Source: Rachycentron canadum
Taxonomy: Eukaryota > Chordata > Actinopteri > Carangiformes > Rachycentridae
Direction: 5' to 3'
Length of the DNA stretch: 64,000 nt
NCBI GenBank assembly: GCA_038496675.1
Contig: CM076666.1
Location: 10,871,440 to 10,935,439, forward strand
Part shown: piece by piece, positions 23,901-38,900 of the stretch
How positions within the stretch are numbered: position 1 is the first letter of the stretch
How the letters are laid out: every line of letters begins with the position of its first letter
Notes under the pieces: model-generated
What the model saw: only the letters and a program-made list of their open reading frames with translations
The model's database searches: none
Told to the model about the DNA's origin: nothing
Translations under genes and position numbers: made by a program

Positions 23901-26900
23901 TAATGCCTTCAACTTGGACACAACAACAGCAGTCTGAGGAAAGATTTATACAGGCTTTTACTTTGGTGCAGAGCTTAAAATGACTTGAATAGAGGAATGT
24001 AAATGCAAATGTGAAACTTAATTTTAGAAACAAAAGCAAACTGCAACAGGTTCAGATTTACTCAGCAAAGTGGCCTCTTAGTGGCTCACTTTGATATCAT
24101 AAATAAAGCATTGCATTAATGTCTAATTGGGCTGAACCTCTCAACCTATTTCACTAATGAGATTGAGCGATTTCATTCTCAGTGACAAGATATATGTTCC
24201 CATCTCCACATTACACAGATTAAATATTGAGCTGGACTCCATTAGTTATATTGAGCGTAGTGAAACCAGTAACCAACCCAGCTAGCATCACTGGTGAGCT
24301 CCTTGGAGACTGCGCGGTATAGATGCAGGACAGCGACAGGCGGGGAACGGTCTCAGGACACACAGTGTCTCTCAAACTGATATGAACGAAACTTTCACAT
24401 GAAGAGCAAATGATGCACAGTCTCAGATTGTATTTTATTCTCTATCAAAACACAAGACAAATATCCAAGACAATCATCTGGATTTTTCAGAAATGATCAC
24501 CTTCATGCTTATTCATTGAAATCTGCCGCACAGTGTAGGAGTTAAATGTGTGTGACAGAAAGAAAGTGAAGACATTTTGGCCATTTGAGAGTTAAGACTG
24601 ACTTTAAGGGAAATAAGATTCACATATAGATTCACATATAGACACACAAACATGTGCACGTGTTTCTCTGTGAATGTCAATACACTAAATTAGAGGCCAC
24701 ATAAATAATTAATGTCAAACACATACTGTTTTGTTTGGTTTTTTTTCACTTTCCTATAGATGTATCTGGTCATGCAGTGGTTTTGGTTTGATCTACCTAT
24801 GTTTGTTTATTTCTGGAAAGAAACATTGTCCCTGCTGTTGAACTTTTTCCTTGTGATTAGATTAAATGTAATATTTGTGTGACTTTAGGAATTAGAATAA
24901 TACGGCTCCCGGGTGATTTGATCTAAGCCTTAAAGAAATTCATGTTCCCCAGATGATGAGATGTATTGATTTTGCTAATCCCATGAGTTTTCCTCTAACA
25001 CTATTCTTAGGTTGTCACTTTTTTGCGAATTTTGCGATGCAGGAAGCGGCACGGAAATTAAACTCACCTTCACTGTTATGGGGTAACAGCAAAAACCCCT
25101 CTGAAAACTTAGACAGTCAAGTGAAAAAATGTGTTTGTTGTAATTTAGTTGAAAGGACCCTTTATGTGACAACTCTACTCTACACTCTATTCTGTATTTT
25201 CATCACATTCGACTCAGTTTCAACTTGAAATCAATGTTCCGCTTTGTTGATGTAGCGTGGATGAGTTTGGCAGATGTGATTTTCTGAGACCGTAGCCCCT
25301 GAAAACTTCTTCTTATTTATTGATTGTTAATCCTCCTTGCTTCAGTCAAAGGCAATATTTTAGTTCGAAAGAGTTGAGTGGTGTGTTTGATTACGGGCTC
25401 ATTTTATTTTGGGTTTTTCGGAAAATGATGGTGTCTCTGTCTCAGTGCACATGACTTTATAGATTTATATGTATATAACAAAATATAATAGAACAATTTC
25501 TCATCAACACAAATTAGTGAGATGTGTTCACATAATTTTGCCTATTTACAACTCTGTTACTGTAGTTGTTTCCTGTTAGTTTAAATTGTCACATATCAAA
25601 TACTGATTGTCAGACCTCAGACCTAAGTTGCATGCAACCTTTGTAGTCATGTGTTTAGCTGTTAAGCAAGATCAATTTTAAAACCCTTTTACTTGCGGGG
25701 TTTGAATTATTTGTAACTAATCTGTAACTACTTTAAAGGTTTCCTGGCTCATCAGCTGTTTAGTTTCCTGACTCTGAGTGTAGCATATTCTGACATGACA
25801 TAAACCGCGTAGTTTAAGGCTTTTTCCACTGGAGATGTAGTTTCCTCCACCTCTCTGTCATAACTGCCGGTTCTGCTGCTAGCATGGAATATTTGATGCT
25901 CTGAAGTAAAGGGCCCTTGAGTATTGTATTTCAGGTCATCCATTACTATAATTGCTTTTACCCACCAAGTAGGCTTTCCTTATGCAACCTGCGTTTTAAA
26001 TGTTTAATTACATTGTTTTGAGGTAACAAACTTCGTAACTGCTTTTGACAGGACAGGTTTGTTGTTTAAAATGTAAAATAAAACGCAGCTTGTGCTGTGT
26101 GCAAACAATAGATTTAGCTGCCTTCAGAGCTCTAATTCTGTAAGTAAGAAACCGAGGCAGAGTGGAGTCACAGCTTGCATTTCCATGTCTACATTACACT
26201 CACTTGGAAAGCTGAACAAGACGAGCTGTGGTTAGAGTTACACACTTCTCTGACAGATGTCAGTTTGTTAAAGGAGCTCGGTGTCACTCATTTGATATGA
26301 ACAACTGCCTCTGAAAATTTAATTCATGTGTTTTCTGTGTTTGGGGGAAACTTTGATTGTAGCTTTTAAATAAATATAAATGAGTTGCAGAGGCTTTGTG
26401 GGGCAGTTGTGCTGTTTGTTCAGGGACATGTGTTAGCTGCAGTTTGTTCTGTTCATGCTGTTATGTGTCAGATTGTTGACAGCTGATATTTTTTTTTGCG
26501 CAGAGGCTGTTGGACATATAATTGGCTCAGAGGCTCTAATGAATGTGCAGTGTTTGCTGTTGTTGGTTCAGTGAAGTTTGTGTGTTGAAGCCTTTAAAGC
26601 TGTCAAACTGTAGCATGTGGGGCGTTCATCTATGTCCGGGTGAAAAGTGGCAGCACACAGTAATAATGATTTTTCTGTGTGCTCTCTTTGTCCTTGAGTT
26701 TAACATGTCAAAGAGGAGCTTTATTTTCAATGTGAAAAATATGACTATTTCAGCGATTCCATCTTATGTAACATATCAGTGCTAAATTTACAATCTAGGT
26801 CACTGATCCCATTAGCCCTCCAGAACTGGGACAGTGTTTTACTTCTATAATGAGAAATATCAAATTAAACTAAATGGAGACTTGTTGGCAAGATGCCGAG

Positions 26901-29900
26901 TTGTGATGTGCGTTTCAAGTGTGTGCTGAGCATTTTGTTTCTCCTAGATTTAAAACTGATGTTTCAAATCAACATATCAGGTATATTTCATACTTGGACA
27001 GCAAAGGGACTGTATGAATTATTTGGGTGTGAAGGGGGCCAGAAGTCATGTTTGACGGGATAAAAAAGAAGACCCTCCTCAGGGGTTATTTATATTTGGT
27101 TTGGATGCTGCCTTTAAAATGAAAAAAAACTTATATTATACTTGTTTTTTTTTTTGTTTTTGTTTTTTTTTTAACCTATAACACCATCATTTCTCAATTT
27201 AAACTTCAATTCAAGCTTAATGTTTTAAAGAAAATATATTTTTTACAAACCGAAAATTGCAGATAAAGAGTGGAAATAGAATTTCATGAATTATGAAAAA
27301 CTTGATTAGCAAATTGTGCATTTTGTTTACCAAGCATCCCAGCTGCTTTCTATTTTTGAACCGAGAGCTACAACACCAACAGTCGTTGCTACTGTTAAAA
27401 GGAGCACAGGCAAGGGGCTGTGGTTTGTTATAATGCAGAATAAAGGGAGGCCACCATTGGCTAGAGATAATATTAAATCACAACATCTACCATTTCTCAA
27501 CACTGAGCCACAAGAGAAACTAGTCCTGATGCAAAGACATGATTGTTGTTCTCTGCAGATGGCAAAATGTAGGCTTCTTTGAGCCTCTTCTTGCAGTAAA
27601 TTCCACAAGAAATGGATGAAATAAAATATAAATCTTCATCATTAAAAATTGACATCCCCTTGCAGTCTTAAAAATTTCAGACCATCCTCTTTCAGTAAAA
27701 ATTACATTTTAAAAAATTCTACAACTGCCCCAACTAATTTTTATACAGTCCCTAAACCTAAAATGAATAGATGGATTCTTTCTCATTCGTCGTCATGGGT
27801 AATGTAGACAGGTATTTGTGGGGCATGCAAAATTTACTTAAAATCCCAAACTGCACACTTACAAGATGAGCTGAGCCAACAGATAAACTGGCCTGATCAC
27901 AGTCCCATTCACAAGGATGCTAAACTGTTAGCACAAAAATGTATGTGCATATTTTCATCTTAAATCCTAAGAAGTCACAGGACATTGTATAATTGATTAC
28001 CAAGCATATGAGGGAGGTTTGCGACAAAATGTAATCATGTGCAGTTTTTCTTTTCTCTACTTTAGAAAGGCTTCTGCTATCATGGCAAAACACAGCCACC
28101 GAGAAACCTGACTTATATTTGCTGACAGCAACATTTTGTGAAATATCTACTGCCAGTTGTGATGGCCTGTACACAGGCAGAAGACATTGAGGTGATTGAG
28201 TGGAAATAACAGGAGCAGCTGTGGAGGAATATCAAGCGTGTCAGAGAGGGGGATTATTTGACAAATGGAGGGGAAACTAATACAGTTTGATAGTATTTAA
28301 TCTGCAACGCGCACTGGTACCTGTAAAACTCCGTGAGGAGTAAGACTAAGGTAGTGTCTAATCTGCAGCCATAAGCATGATAGTCAGCGATGGTTTTCAT
28401 GGGCTCAGCCATTAGTTCGGGGTGAATACACTGAGCAGTGAATCTTCTGAGAGAAGATGGCTGCAGATTGGATTGAAAGTGATGAAGAGGAGGGGGAGGA
28501 AGAACAACGGGGGGGCGGCAGCAGCAGAGGTGACCATGTGAGGAAGCTTCAGTGTATGACAGAGACTGAGGAGGTGAGAGTGATGGGGGGTGGGGTGGAA
28601 ATCCACCCACACTGAAATCTCCAGTGAAATGGCCTACCTTCTGGTTGGGGTGGCCAGGTGATAGGAACCTAATGCTAATGTGGAGGCAGCAGATGTTCTC
28701 ATCAGTATAACACTGAAGTTAAAAATGCCAGTGCGTGCTGCAAATGTAACACTTATCTTTTTATTCAGGGAGTTTGAAAGCAGTGAGAGAAACAGATAAA
28801 GGACATACGTGGCAGAATTCAGTACCGGGGGCAGATGCATAAAACTATGTGTGGATTTAAGACTATAACTATGTGTATGCACAAAACCAGAAATATGCAT
28901 ACACATTCTTTTTGTCAGAGTTTTAAAGGTGTGTGTACGCACGACTCTTTTTTCTGAATCTCATTCGTTGAGGAATTGTGGCCAGGTGCACCAGCCTCAT
29001 TTCCACTCCCATAATTTGCCATAAATGGATGAAAACACCCCCTTATCCATAAACACTGTCTGAGCCACAAGTTATCAGTCTTGGCACGGAAAAGAACGGC
29101 AGATTATAAACTGAGCTCATTAGAAAACTTTTGTACAATAACTCCTACAAAAGTCCTGTTTTAATCTTAATTTGTCGGGACTAGAGACGTCTTCATTAGG
29201 ACAAAGACAGACTCTAAAACTGTGATTAGTAAATATTCAAACAGTAGACCCATCCAAACTGTTTGCAGAATGCATCACAATAATGAGGATATTATATTAA
29301 ACAATGCTAAACGAAACACTGAGCTCACAAACACATTATTTCCATTTATGAATTGTCAAATAGTTTTTTGCTGTGCAAATATCAATGTTTATAATGATAA
29401 TGAATTCAGATCTGTGAAGTTGGTCGTTTTGTTTTCTGATAAATTCAGCATCTCTTTATTTTGCATTTTCACTTCACTGTATCTAACGCTGTTTGCTCTA
29501 AAAAATAAGAATCTTATTTTTTTGTACACATGGTCAAAAGAACATGCGAGACAGTCTCACTGCATATTCTGTGTTCAGCGATTCAGAGAAGTGACCTATA
29601 CAAGGTTTGTGTGTGTACACATATACATGGTAATAGTCACACACAGGGATGCAGACTATCAAGCCTATTTAGGTGAAAATCTTTAATTATACTTTAATTA
29701 GTGCCATTAGTAAAATATTTTGAGTTGACCTACAAGTTATTTTCATTATCCATCATTCAGTCTTTGAAATAAATGAATTCACTTCTCAGGGATGTAGTAA
29801 CACTTGTTTTGTTCAAAAGTCAAAAACCCAAAGATATTTACAGTTTATAGTGAATATACTGTAGTGATAAGATGAACTAATCCATTATTCAATTAGCCAG

Positions 29901-32900
29901 CTCATATTCTGAGCTTTCCAGAGAGCTGTTCACCATAGAGATATATAAAGAGGAATGAATAGTTCCTACAAGGAAGGAAAACCACCTGAAAATATATAAA
30001 ATACTGTGGTATCCTTTGGAAAACAAATGCATGATATTTTAATTTTGGAACATTCATTAAATACCAATATCATGGGTCATTTTTTGCCTTGAAAGAGGAT
30101 CAGTTATTTATTCATTTTTCTATGTCATATTTTTCTCTTATTTTCTTTCTCTAAATTGTGTTATATATTTAAAAAAAATAGAGAAAAAATTGCTCTGGTC
30201 TTAAAAAAAAAAAAAAAAAAGAAGAAGAAGAATGTAACTCAAAAATGTGATTTAATGACCCAAGGCCATTTGTGACTTATTGTTTAATGGGTTTAATGAT
30301 TTCCTGCAGCTTGCTACAGTACCATGATAAAAATGTTAGCTGGCTTTTACCCTCCATCAGCCTCACTATGCCCTTTCCTTGCAGTTATTTATGGTGGACA
30401 ACGCAGCCGATGACTGGAGGATAGCCATGACATATGAGCGCATCTTCTTCATCTGCCTGGAGATCCTGGTGTGCGCCATCCACCCCATCCCAGGGAACTA
30501 CACCTTCACCTGGACCGCACGCCTGGCCTACTCTTACGTGCCATCCAAGACGGATGCAGATGTGGACATCATCCTATCCATCCCTATGTTCCTGCGGCTG
30601 TACCTCATTGCTCGTGTCATGCTGCTGCACAGCAAGCTCTTCACGGACGCCTCATCCCGCAGCATTGGTGCACTCAACAAGATTAACTTTAACACACGCT
30701 TTGTGATGAAGACCCTCATGACCATCTGTCCTGGTACTGTGCTGCTGGTCTTCACCATCTCACTGTGGATCATTGCTGCATGGACTGTGAGAGCTTGCGA
30801 GAGGTGCCTGGATCAGTTTCTCACGCTATGCTGCGCTGCTCAGCATGAAACATAGATAAGGAATAAAAATAGATAATGTACACACTTCTAAGCTCAGTCT
30901 GTGTCTGAGCATTAAGATAGAAAGATTTACACATGGTGTAAGAGAAGATTATCGCCCTACGGTATTCTGAAATTTAATCTTATATACTACATTGGATTAA
31001 ATCTTTATTCCTTTCGCTTTTAAAGTAAGAATTAGTCATTAGAGGAGCTGGAGTGCATCAGCTTCTGCGTAGGCATGAAGGTTGGTCAACCTGTCGCATT
31101 TATTATTTATTACAGGTACCATGACAACCAGGACGTAACCAGCAACTTTCTAGGAGCCATGTGGTTAATCTCAATCACGTTTCTTACCATTGGATATGGG
31201 GATATGGTCCCAAACACATACTGTGGGAAAGGAGTCTGCCTCCTGACAGGCATCATGGTGAGAAAAGCCGACTGAGTGCATCAGTTTTTTTCTCTGCCAG
31301 TTTGTGAAAGTGCTCAAAGACTGTGAAAGGAGGCCTTGTGATTTGTGTGACTAATGTGCTGCTAATATTCAATGACAGGAATAAATATAGTTGACAAGCA
31401 AATGAGATGAGTAAAGATCCGCATTGTGCATTTGTGCCTGTCCATGTTATTTCACAGGGTGCTGGCTGCACTGCTTTGGTGGTGGCTGTGGTGGCAAAGA
31501 AACTGGAATTAACCAAAGCTGAAAAACATGTCCACAATTTTATGATGGACACCCAGCTAACAAAAAGAGTAAGTCAGCACTCCATATTCAGATATCTGAC
31601 ATATATTTCACCTGTCTGCGTTATTAACCAAAGGTCTTCTTTTTTTATTCGGGGGGGGGACTTTAGGTGAAAAACACAGCTGCGAATGTTCTCAGGGAGA
31701 CATGGCTCATCTACAAGAACACCAAACTGGTGAGGAAGATGGACCACGCCAGAGTCAGGAAGCACCAGAGGAAATTTCTCCAAGCCATTCACCAGTAGGT
31801 AGCGCGCTATTAGCCCTCGTCGCTCATGTTGGTTTAATATCTTCTTATCCAGCAGTGTATTTACATGATTTACAAATGCAGCACGAACCTGAAATCTGAA
31901 TTGTTTGACACCTGTAGCAAAAATATATGTTCATACTATTGTCGGATCTTTGTATATCATGACCATGTTTCACCTGGTTTGACTAACTTGAAATCTGTGG
32001 ATGTGGTAAAGTGTTGGCCTGTTGATTCAGCATCATAACGAATGGTAAAATATGCAAGGGACTAAATTTATGTAAATATTATTCACTGATACACTAGAGG
32101 TTCTTGTAATTCATTTATTTTTAACCAGGGTAGGAATTGTATGAAAGAGACATATCTGTGTAAAATGTTTTTTTTCCCTGAATGAAATTTATACTGAAAA
32201 TTTCATTTTCCCAGAATTACTGGGGAAACAGTCAGCTGCAGCTTTGCAGTATTCAAGCATTCAAGTATTCCTGACAAAAAAACAACTTATTTTACCTTGA
32301 AATATTCCAAAGTTACAGATTTTTCAGCAGTATGATATTCATCTCTCTTCCTCTCTCGCTCTTCCTCTTTCTCTACCTCTCTCACCTTTTGCTGTCAGAT
32401 TGGCTCTTGTGTGTCTCTCTCTCACTGCGAGTCAGATGTCAGGCTGACCTCAGGGCTGATACATGTGGGTTTCTACTTTTCTAGCAGCTGGACAGACACT
32501 TACCTGTCAGCTAGTCTTTAAGTGCATCCCCAAGGACCCCCCCCCCCACCAAAGTGCTATCTAACTCCAAAACAGTATTGATTTAAGCCTCACCTCATCT
32601 TGTTTTTCTTCAACCTACAGTGCTTACATGCACATCCATAATCTGTGGTGGTTTTCAGGAACTGGAGCTCAGTTCAGTGCTTTATTTAAAAAAAAAAGGA
32701 TGTACAATTACTTAATTGTTATAAAGCTTTATGCTCAAGTGAAATGTCACTTATTTATGTTTGTTTCATATGCTTCCTGTGGTTTGTGTATGTATGTATA
32801 TAGGTCTTTGTGGTCTCCTGTACACAACTTTGCTTTGCTCATGAATCTTTCGAACAAAAATATATGTTCTAAAGACATTAGGATGTGTAATTACAAGCTA

Positions 32901-35900
32901 GAGAAACTCATAAACTGTCTGCTGCTGCAACCCGCATCCAGATTTGTGCCGTTTAATAGCCTTTTGTCATGGTTGCTTTGTCGAGTCATTATGTCCTTGC
33001 AGGCGATTTGCAGTGGTGGTGACGTTTCATGTCCACCTCCTGTTCTCTAGGACAGCCTAATAAAGGAAATCCCTCTGAGCTAAAGCTAAATCTATTAAGA
33101 ACCAGATTTGGTGGGAAAAAGTCACGTCCAGCTCTGTGTGCAAGGACAAATACTCAGCATGGTGACAACATTGTCCTCCTACAAAGATTTTGTTTGTTTT
33201 TTCATGACACAGTGTGTTCCACAGGCCTTATCTGAGAGTTTTATGTGTTGCCTGTAGCCTATGTGCTGGGTGTGTGACATAAACTCTGGATTGAGATGAA
33301 TATAGAGAACAGGAAGTTGCCTGACAGCGAGCAGATCGCTCAAGTGGAGGGCCTGGAAAAGGCCTACAGCTGTCCTTGACCTGTCATGAGGCGATATTAA
33401 ACATCAAATCAGATATCATCTCGCCTGTTTCCTCTGGTTAAAACTGCAAGACCACATGTGAAACTCACTCAGACATCATCATCACTCACAGCAAAGGATA
33501 TGAGGTGTAAACAGTTGTTAAATGGCACCATAGATGCTTTGAGGCACTGTCTGTGTTGGTGAATGTTTATAGACATTAACAGTTATATACTGTTGTACAT
33601 TTCTGATAACCAGCATTCTCTGAGAAAGTTGAATCTAGGGCAATTGGACTTGGACTCATCCAAGCGGCTTCTTCAGTATGAACTGAAAAAGCCTCTTGAA
33701 GAATCTACAACCAAGTCCAGTTGCTCTAGATTCAACTTTCTCTGAGAACTATGACCTGGATGACTGAGGACCTTCACAGACATAACCAGCACTAGTGTGG
33801 AGAAAAGGGATTAGAACTAGAGAGCAAGCTAAGCTGCAGCTACAGGAAACAGTCCAAATACAGAGAGATAACACACAGGTTGCAGGAAGAAGTAAGTCAA
33901 GCAAAAATTGTTGCTGCTGTTCAGAGGTGAGGCGACAGTATAGAGATGAGGGTTACAGCAGCCCGAGCTGACCAAACAGATTTTGCCATCTGAATATGTT
34001 TATCTGATGTTGTAATAATTCATTTGTCTACTTCATGTTTCCTTTTTTTCCTGTTTGTCAACACAATGAAAATAGAGCTCGAAAGTAAGTCTTCGCCTCA
34101 CACGTAGATGCAGACCTGTTGTGTGCATGCCAACGAGAGCTTGTCCTTGAACCCAATAATGTGACTAAAAAAATTACACTCCCTCATTTGATAAGTGAAA
34201 TTCATGCCACAAAAATGTTGTTTGCAATGACTGAATTGTTTCACATGAGAATCATACTGTTGCCAGATTAATTAATATAAACTGCTACACAGGTTTTTTT
34301 TATTTTATCAGATGTCTGTTCAACTGAGTAGCTTGTCAATTTGATAAAATACACTACAGTCTCACATTCAATCTTCAGTATTACCTGCACAAACACGACT
34401 TACATCGTATTATTCAGTGGACCAATGCTGCACATTGTGAACACACCCACAGATGCATATTAAGTGAATTTCAATTATCGGTGATGGAGGGTGTTTTTCT
34501 TTCCATTTCTGCATGGATGTGATGAGAATTTGATCTTTAATCAGAAAGCCACTGATTAAACTCCAATCAACTGTGCTTTCACCTACCGAAGGATGACGAC
34601 TAGAGCTCTACAAGAGGCAGACCGCAATAGCACAAGTATATAATTTATAATATAGCTCAAGTCATGTTATACAACTTAGCAGTCATGCTCATACAGATCA
34701 GGGCTCAGGGTCATCTTTCGGCGTGTGGAACCATTGTTGCGCCTGTTACTACATTTGCAGCCACACCTCCTCCATTTCTCTGTTGGATGACACAGTAGCA
34801 AAGATGCGGATCTAGTGTGGTTGGTAAACAGCATCATAAAAAGGCCAATGAGCTGTCATGCATCTCTGCACTAGATGACTAAGTGATAGACACAGTTGAA
34901 ATCCTCCTGATTGGTTGGTGCATTTTACCACACCACAGGCAAGATGTTGAAGTATGTATTAGGCCATAACAGCTATTAAGTCAAGCATCTCAGTCAGTAC
35001 AGTTTGACCATCCCTGGTGGGAATGCTGTCCCATCCCAACCCAAGGTTGAAGTGGGAATCATAGCAAGACACAGGAGAGTGAGTGCTTCTTAGCTCAAAG
35101 ATCAGTGGATTGGAGAGGCAGGAAAGTGACCTGAGAGGAAGGTCAGGGTAAAGCCTCTGAGCAATCCCATTTGGGCCCGAGAGGCTGCAAACTGTGACTG
35201 ACAGCATGAAGCTGTCAGCAGGGACAGATGAAAAAAAGGCTGCAGAATGATGTTCACTCTGTCCATTACACCCAAAGAAAAATTAGCATTTCTTTCCACA
35301 ATGAGGTAAACAAAGGTCATGACAAAGAAAGCAAGAGGGGAGGCTAAAAAATATGGCACAGCACTAACTGAGATTGCCTTTACAGATTTAGTGGGATATT
35401 GAAAAGCTTAGCGTAGCCGTTTTCCCCTGATGAATAGCAAGCAGATTTAGAGTGCTCATTTAAAAGCAGAGCTGCCCATGAGCAGTGATTGACTGAGGAA
35501 AGGAGACACACAAGACAATAAAAGACAGGGCATGTAGGCTTCCTCATCCTGACCTCAAGCTGGCCTGTGCTTTGACCTCATTTGACAGCTATTGGTCATC
35601 CAACTGTGAAATGTATAATTCTAACAGGTCTTACATCAAGTGCAACACCATTTGACATCGAATCTGTATTATCTTTCATCATTTAGACAGACTACCTTCT
35701 TTCTTTTTTCCCCCTTCATTAAATCACTTGAATAAGAAAAGTGCTGTTTTGCAATAGTATTCTGCACTTGTCTTTAGAGTCTGCTCTGTATGAAGCATTT
35801 TGGTCCTCAGCTGTCAGGACATCTTCCCTTGCCTGTAGTTTTCAGTAGTGACTCCTGTGGCACCCTCTGTTGGTCTAACCTGTCATCTTCGCTCCACATC

Positions 35901-38900
35901 TGCCTGTCTTCAGGAAACAGAGAAATGATCCTGCATTGCATGAGAATGGGTGTATCTCAGCTAATGAGCAGACTCCCAGATGGCCCCTGAAATCCCTTCT
36001 CGATCTTCATCACATTCACGAGCTAATGATCACATCACACTGAACTAATGGTTAAATTAGTTCTAGTTTTTGTTATTAATATAATTATGGTTATTTTTAT
36101 CAAAATCTAATATGGTGGCAAACTTGCCATCATGATATTATTATTTTGCCCAGTGTAATTTAGCATGCGTGGGTGATTCAGGGACAAAAAGAAGAAGAAA
36201 AAAAAGAACCTCTTTAATTTCTTGAAACCACGTGTGGTCCACACTCTCCAATACTGCACAGTTGCTGTTTTTGAGCCCCCTGAGAGAATGAGTAAAACAG
36301 GCTTTAGAAGCTTAATTAAACAGGATATGTGAATTATTTAGGCATGTTGTATGGAGTAGGTAAGTTATTCTATGCAGACTTTTGGTCGGTTAAATACAAG
36401 TGGGCTATATTGCAGGTTATTTTATCTCACAAGTTAAACATTACAGAGAAAATAATGTCCTATATAAGTGTTTTTAACAAGCTCTAATCAACAGGCAAAT
36501 TGTGAAGACATTGCTCAATTAATTTTTTATATTTTTACTGCACAGATGGAAAAACTGTGTTTGATATCTGTGTGTTTCTGAGAGACCAGAATTTCTAAAC
36601 TTTGAAAAAAGAGAAAAGTTGGTTTAACCAGAAGGAGAACTTTGAAGATACAAAGGTTTCTCATTCCTTTAGTATGGTTGTATATATTGGTTGAGTAGAT
36701 TGTAGAGCTGGTCTCATTCTCCTCAGTGGCAGCTCCACCCACCCCTTTCCGTGGTCTCCTTATCACTTGCATGCGGCTCAACCAAATAGACTGAACCCTG
36801 CAATCCCTGCCTTCACTAAACACATCTTGTGCATGTCCTAGGAGTGTTCTCCATGTGTATGCCTTTGTGTGTGCACAAATTTAAAAATGATTTTTAAAAA
36901 AACACTTCCTAATAGCTTTAATTCATTGGGTTCTGAATGGTCTTGTGTTCAGATTGAGAAGTGTTAAAATGGAGCAACGCAAGCTGAATGACCAAGCAAA
37001 CTCACTAGTGGACCTTGCTAAGGTAAGATAGACTAACAGTCTACTGCTGCATTGTACATTAGGATAGACAACTATCCTGATAAGCTTCTTCCTCTGTGTG
37101 ATTGAATTCAATGCATGCCGGTTCACTCGCTGAATTAGTTGTGTTTTCTAATATAATCAAAGTCTACAGGTGTCAAATAAACAGACAGGGTTTTCAAAAG
37201 GTGATTAAAAATCAATCTGTGTGATGATTCTGCTTCACCTAAGCTTTGGATCCTTTGGGTATGAAATAATAACTTGATTAATTTTATTTTACAGTTCAAA
37301 TTACTATCCCCAGGACACATTCTCCTGGAAAATACTAACAAGATCCACTTTTGTCTATGCAAAAACCTAATGCAGTTTTTCACTTCATGCATTCTCTGAT
37401 ATTTGTTTCCAGATGCACTAAACAGAAGTTGACAAACCTTAGGGAAAGACCAGGCAGCGCGCCAGCCTGACACAGCAGAAACAGTAACCTGGGAAGGGAG
37501 ACACACTGTGATCTGATGATTCAGCCAGAAGTAAAGGCAGAGAAAGAAAGGAGAGAAAGGCAAAGGGCTTTGACATTCAAAAGTACACCACAGTCAAACT
37601 GGAACTAGGCCAGCGTGTCATGAAAGGTATTAGTTAATATTACCCAATCACCTCCTGCTGTAAAACAGTAGCAAGAGCCAGGATGTGACATTGGATAAGA
37701 TGGCTTGTAGCCAGAGCCACTCAGCAGGCTCTTTAATCATTGTTATAAGAATCTGGCGCCATGAGAGGGCAGTGTAGCTTCAGTCTCTCCATGCTCTCAG
37801 TGGAAAGATGGAGCTAAATAGAGCTGAACATATCACTGGCAGCTGCATTGCCTCTGCGGTGCAATGTGAAATTCCTCAGATAACAGTGTTTCCCCTCAAC
37901 TCATCATCTCCTCCACATTATAATATAAAATGTTTTGGGGTTTTTTTTCCATTTAATGTCACTTAAGTGATGCCGTTCCTCTCCACAGCATTTCTTCACT
38001 TCTGCCATTCAGGCCGAATTACATGTCCTCAAATTGCAAAATTGCTCACTCAAGCTGCTGTTTGAAACTATCTCTGCCACCCTCCTCTCGTTTTCTCCAC
38101 TTCTCTTGTCCACAAATAGGTTGATACTGTCAATTTGTGGTTTTATGGGTTGAAGTGGATCTATATTAACCACATATATTCTTCCTCTATCAGTTGCATC
38201 CTCTGTTTATGATATTTGTTTTCTCGCTGTATACTAGGCCCTTTTCTTGCTTTTCTAGCATTTAATGCCATCACTATTTAATGTGTTCATGTTTCGTTTC
38301 ATGATTTACAGATGAGGTCCAGACTTGGCTTAGTTCAGCTCTGCATGTAGACATGTGCTAAGTTGTAATTAAAGGCAGAATTACGTGGGTAGAAGATAAT
38401 ATCCAAACATTATTTGGTCACTATATATGAACCATGTAAATGCAGAATTTAATTTCCAATCCACTGAAAATTCTTCACAGAAATACATCATTCAATGAAT
38501 GTTGACGTAAGTAATACAACACAGTGAAACCCTTGTCTCCACTAGCTGTCAGGATGAGCGGCATCAGTACTACTTCAGCCCTCACTGATTCACATAAAAA
38601 ACCTATCCCATTATTGTCGCCTCAAATCTGAAGAGGACAAGGTAAGTGATGGATGGCATCGCCTCTAGGCTGCCAGAGATTATTAGTCCTCTGCTGAATA
38701 ATACCTCAGAAACCGCCCCCAGCAGCAACAATCCTAATCCTTATCCCAAATGTGACATAGATTTCTCAGTGTGTGTGTTGTTGACCATTTCTAAAGACAG
38801 AACTTTAGGAGTTTAAAAAATAGCAGCTACACTGTATTTTTAAAGGTCTGTGAACAGATGGTTGATGCATCAAAAGTGAAAAAAGCTTCATGCAAAGTCA

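Larger units (their letters stand above)
19236..30384. other. kcnn2 intron 2 (about 11.1 kb)
   Basis: AT-rich intronic DNA. Contents I can name: a (TTTTC)n microsatellite at 19867-19930, a (T)-rich stretch near 27145-27175, a possible repeat at about 28850-29110 and an A-run with GAA triplets at 30203-30231. Open frames, including a 154-codon one at 29222-29686 that begins with GTG, have no family resemblance and no supporting splice context. No RNA gene seen. Confidence 0.6.

Noticed and set aside
29222..29686. 154-codon plus-strand frame in kcnn2 intron 2
   Set aside because: It begins with GTG, is AT-driven, has no recognised domain, and no splice sites tie it to a gene.
30434..30773. Alternative frames over kcnn2 exon 3
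   Set aside because: They overlap the conserved S2-S5 coding exon in other frames and have no homology.
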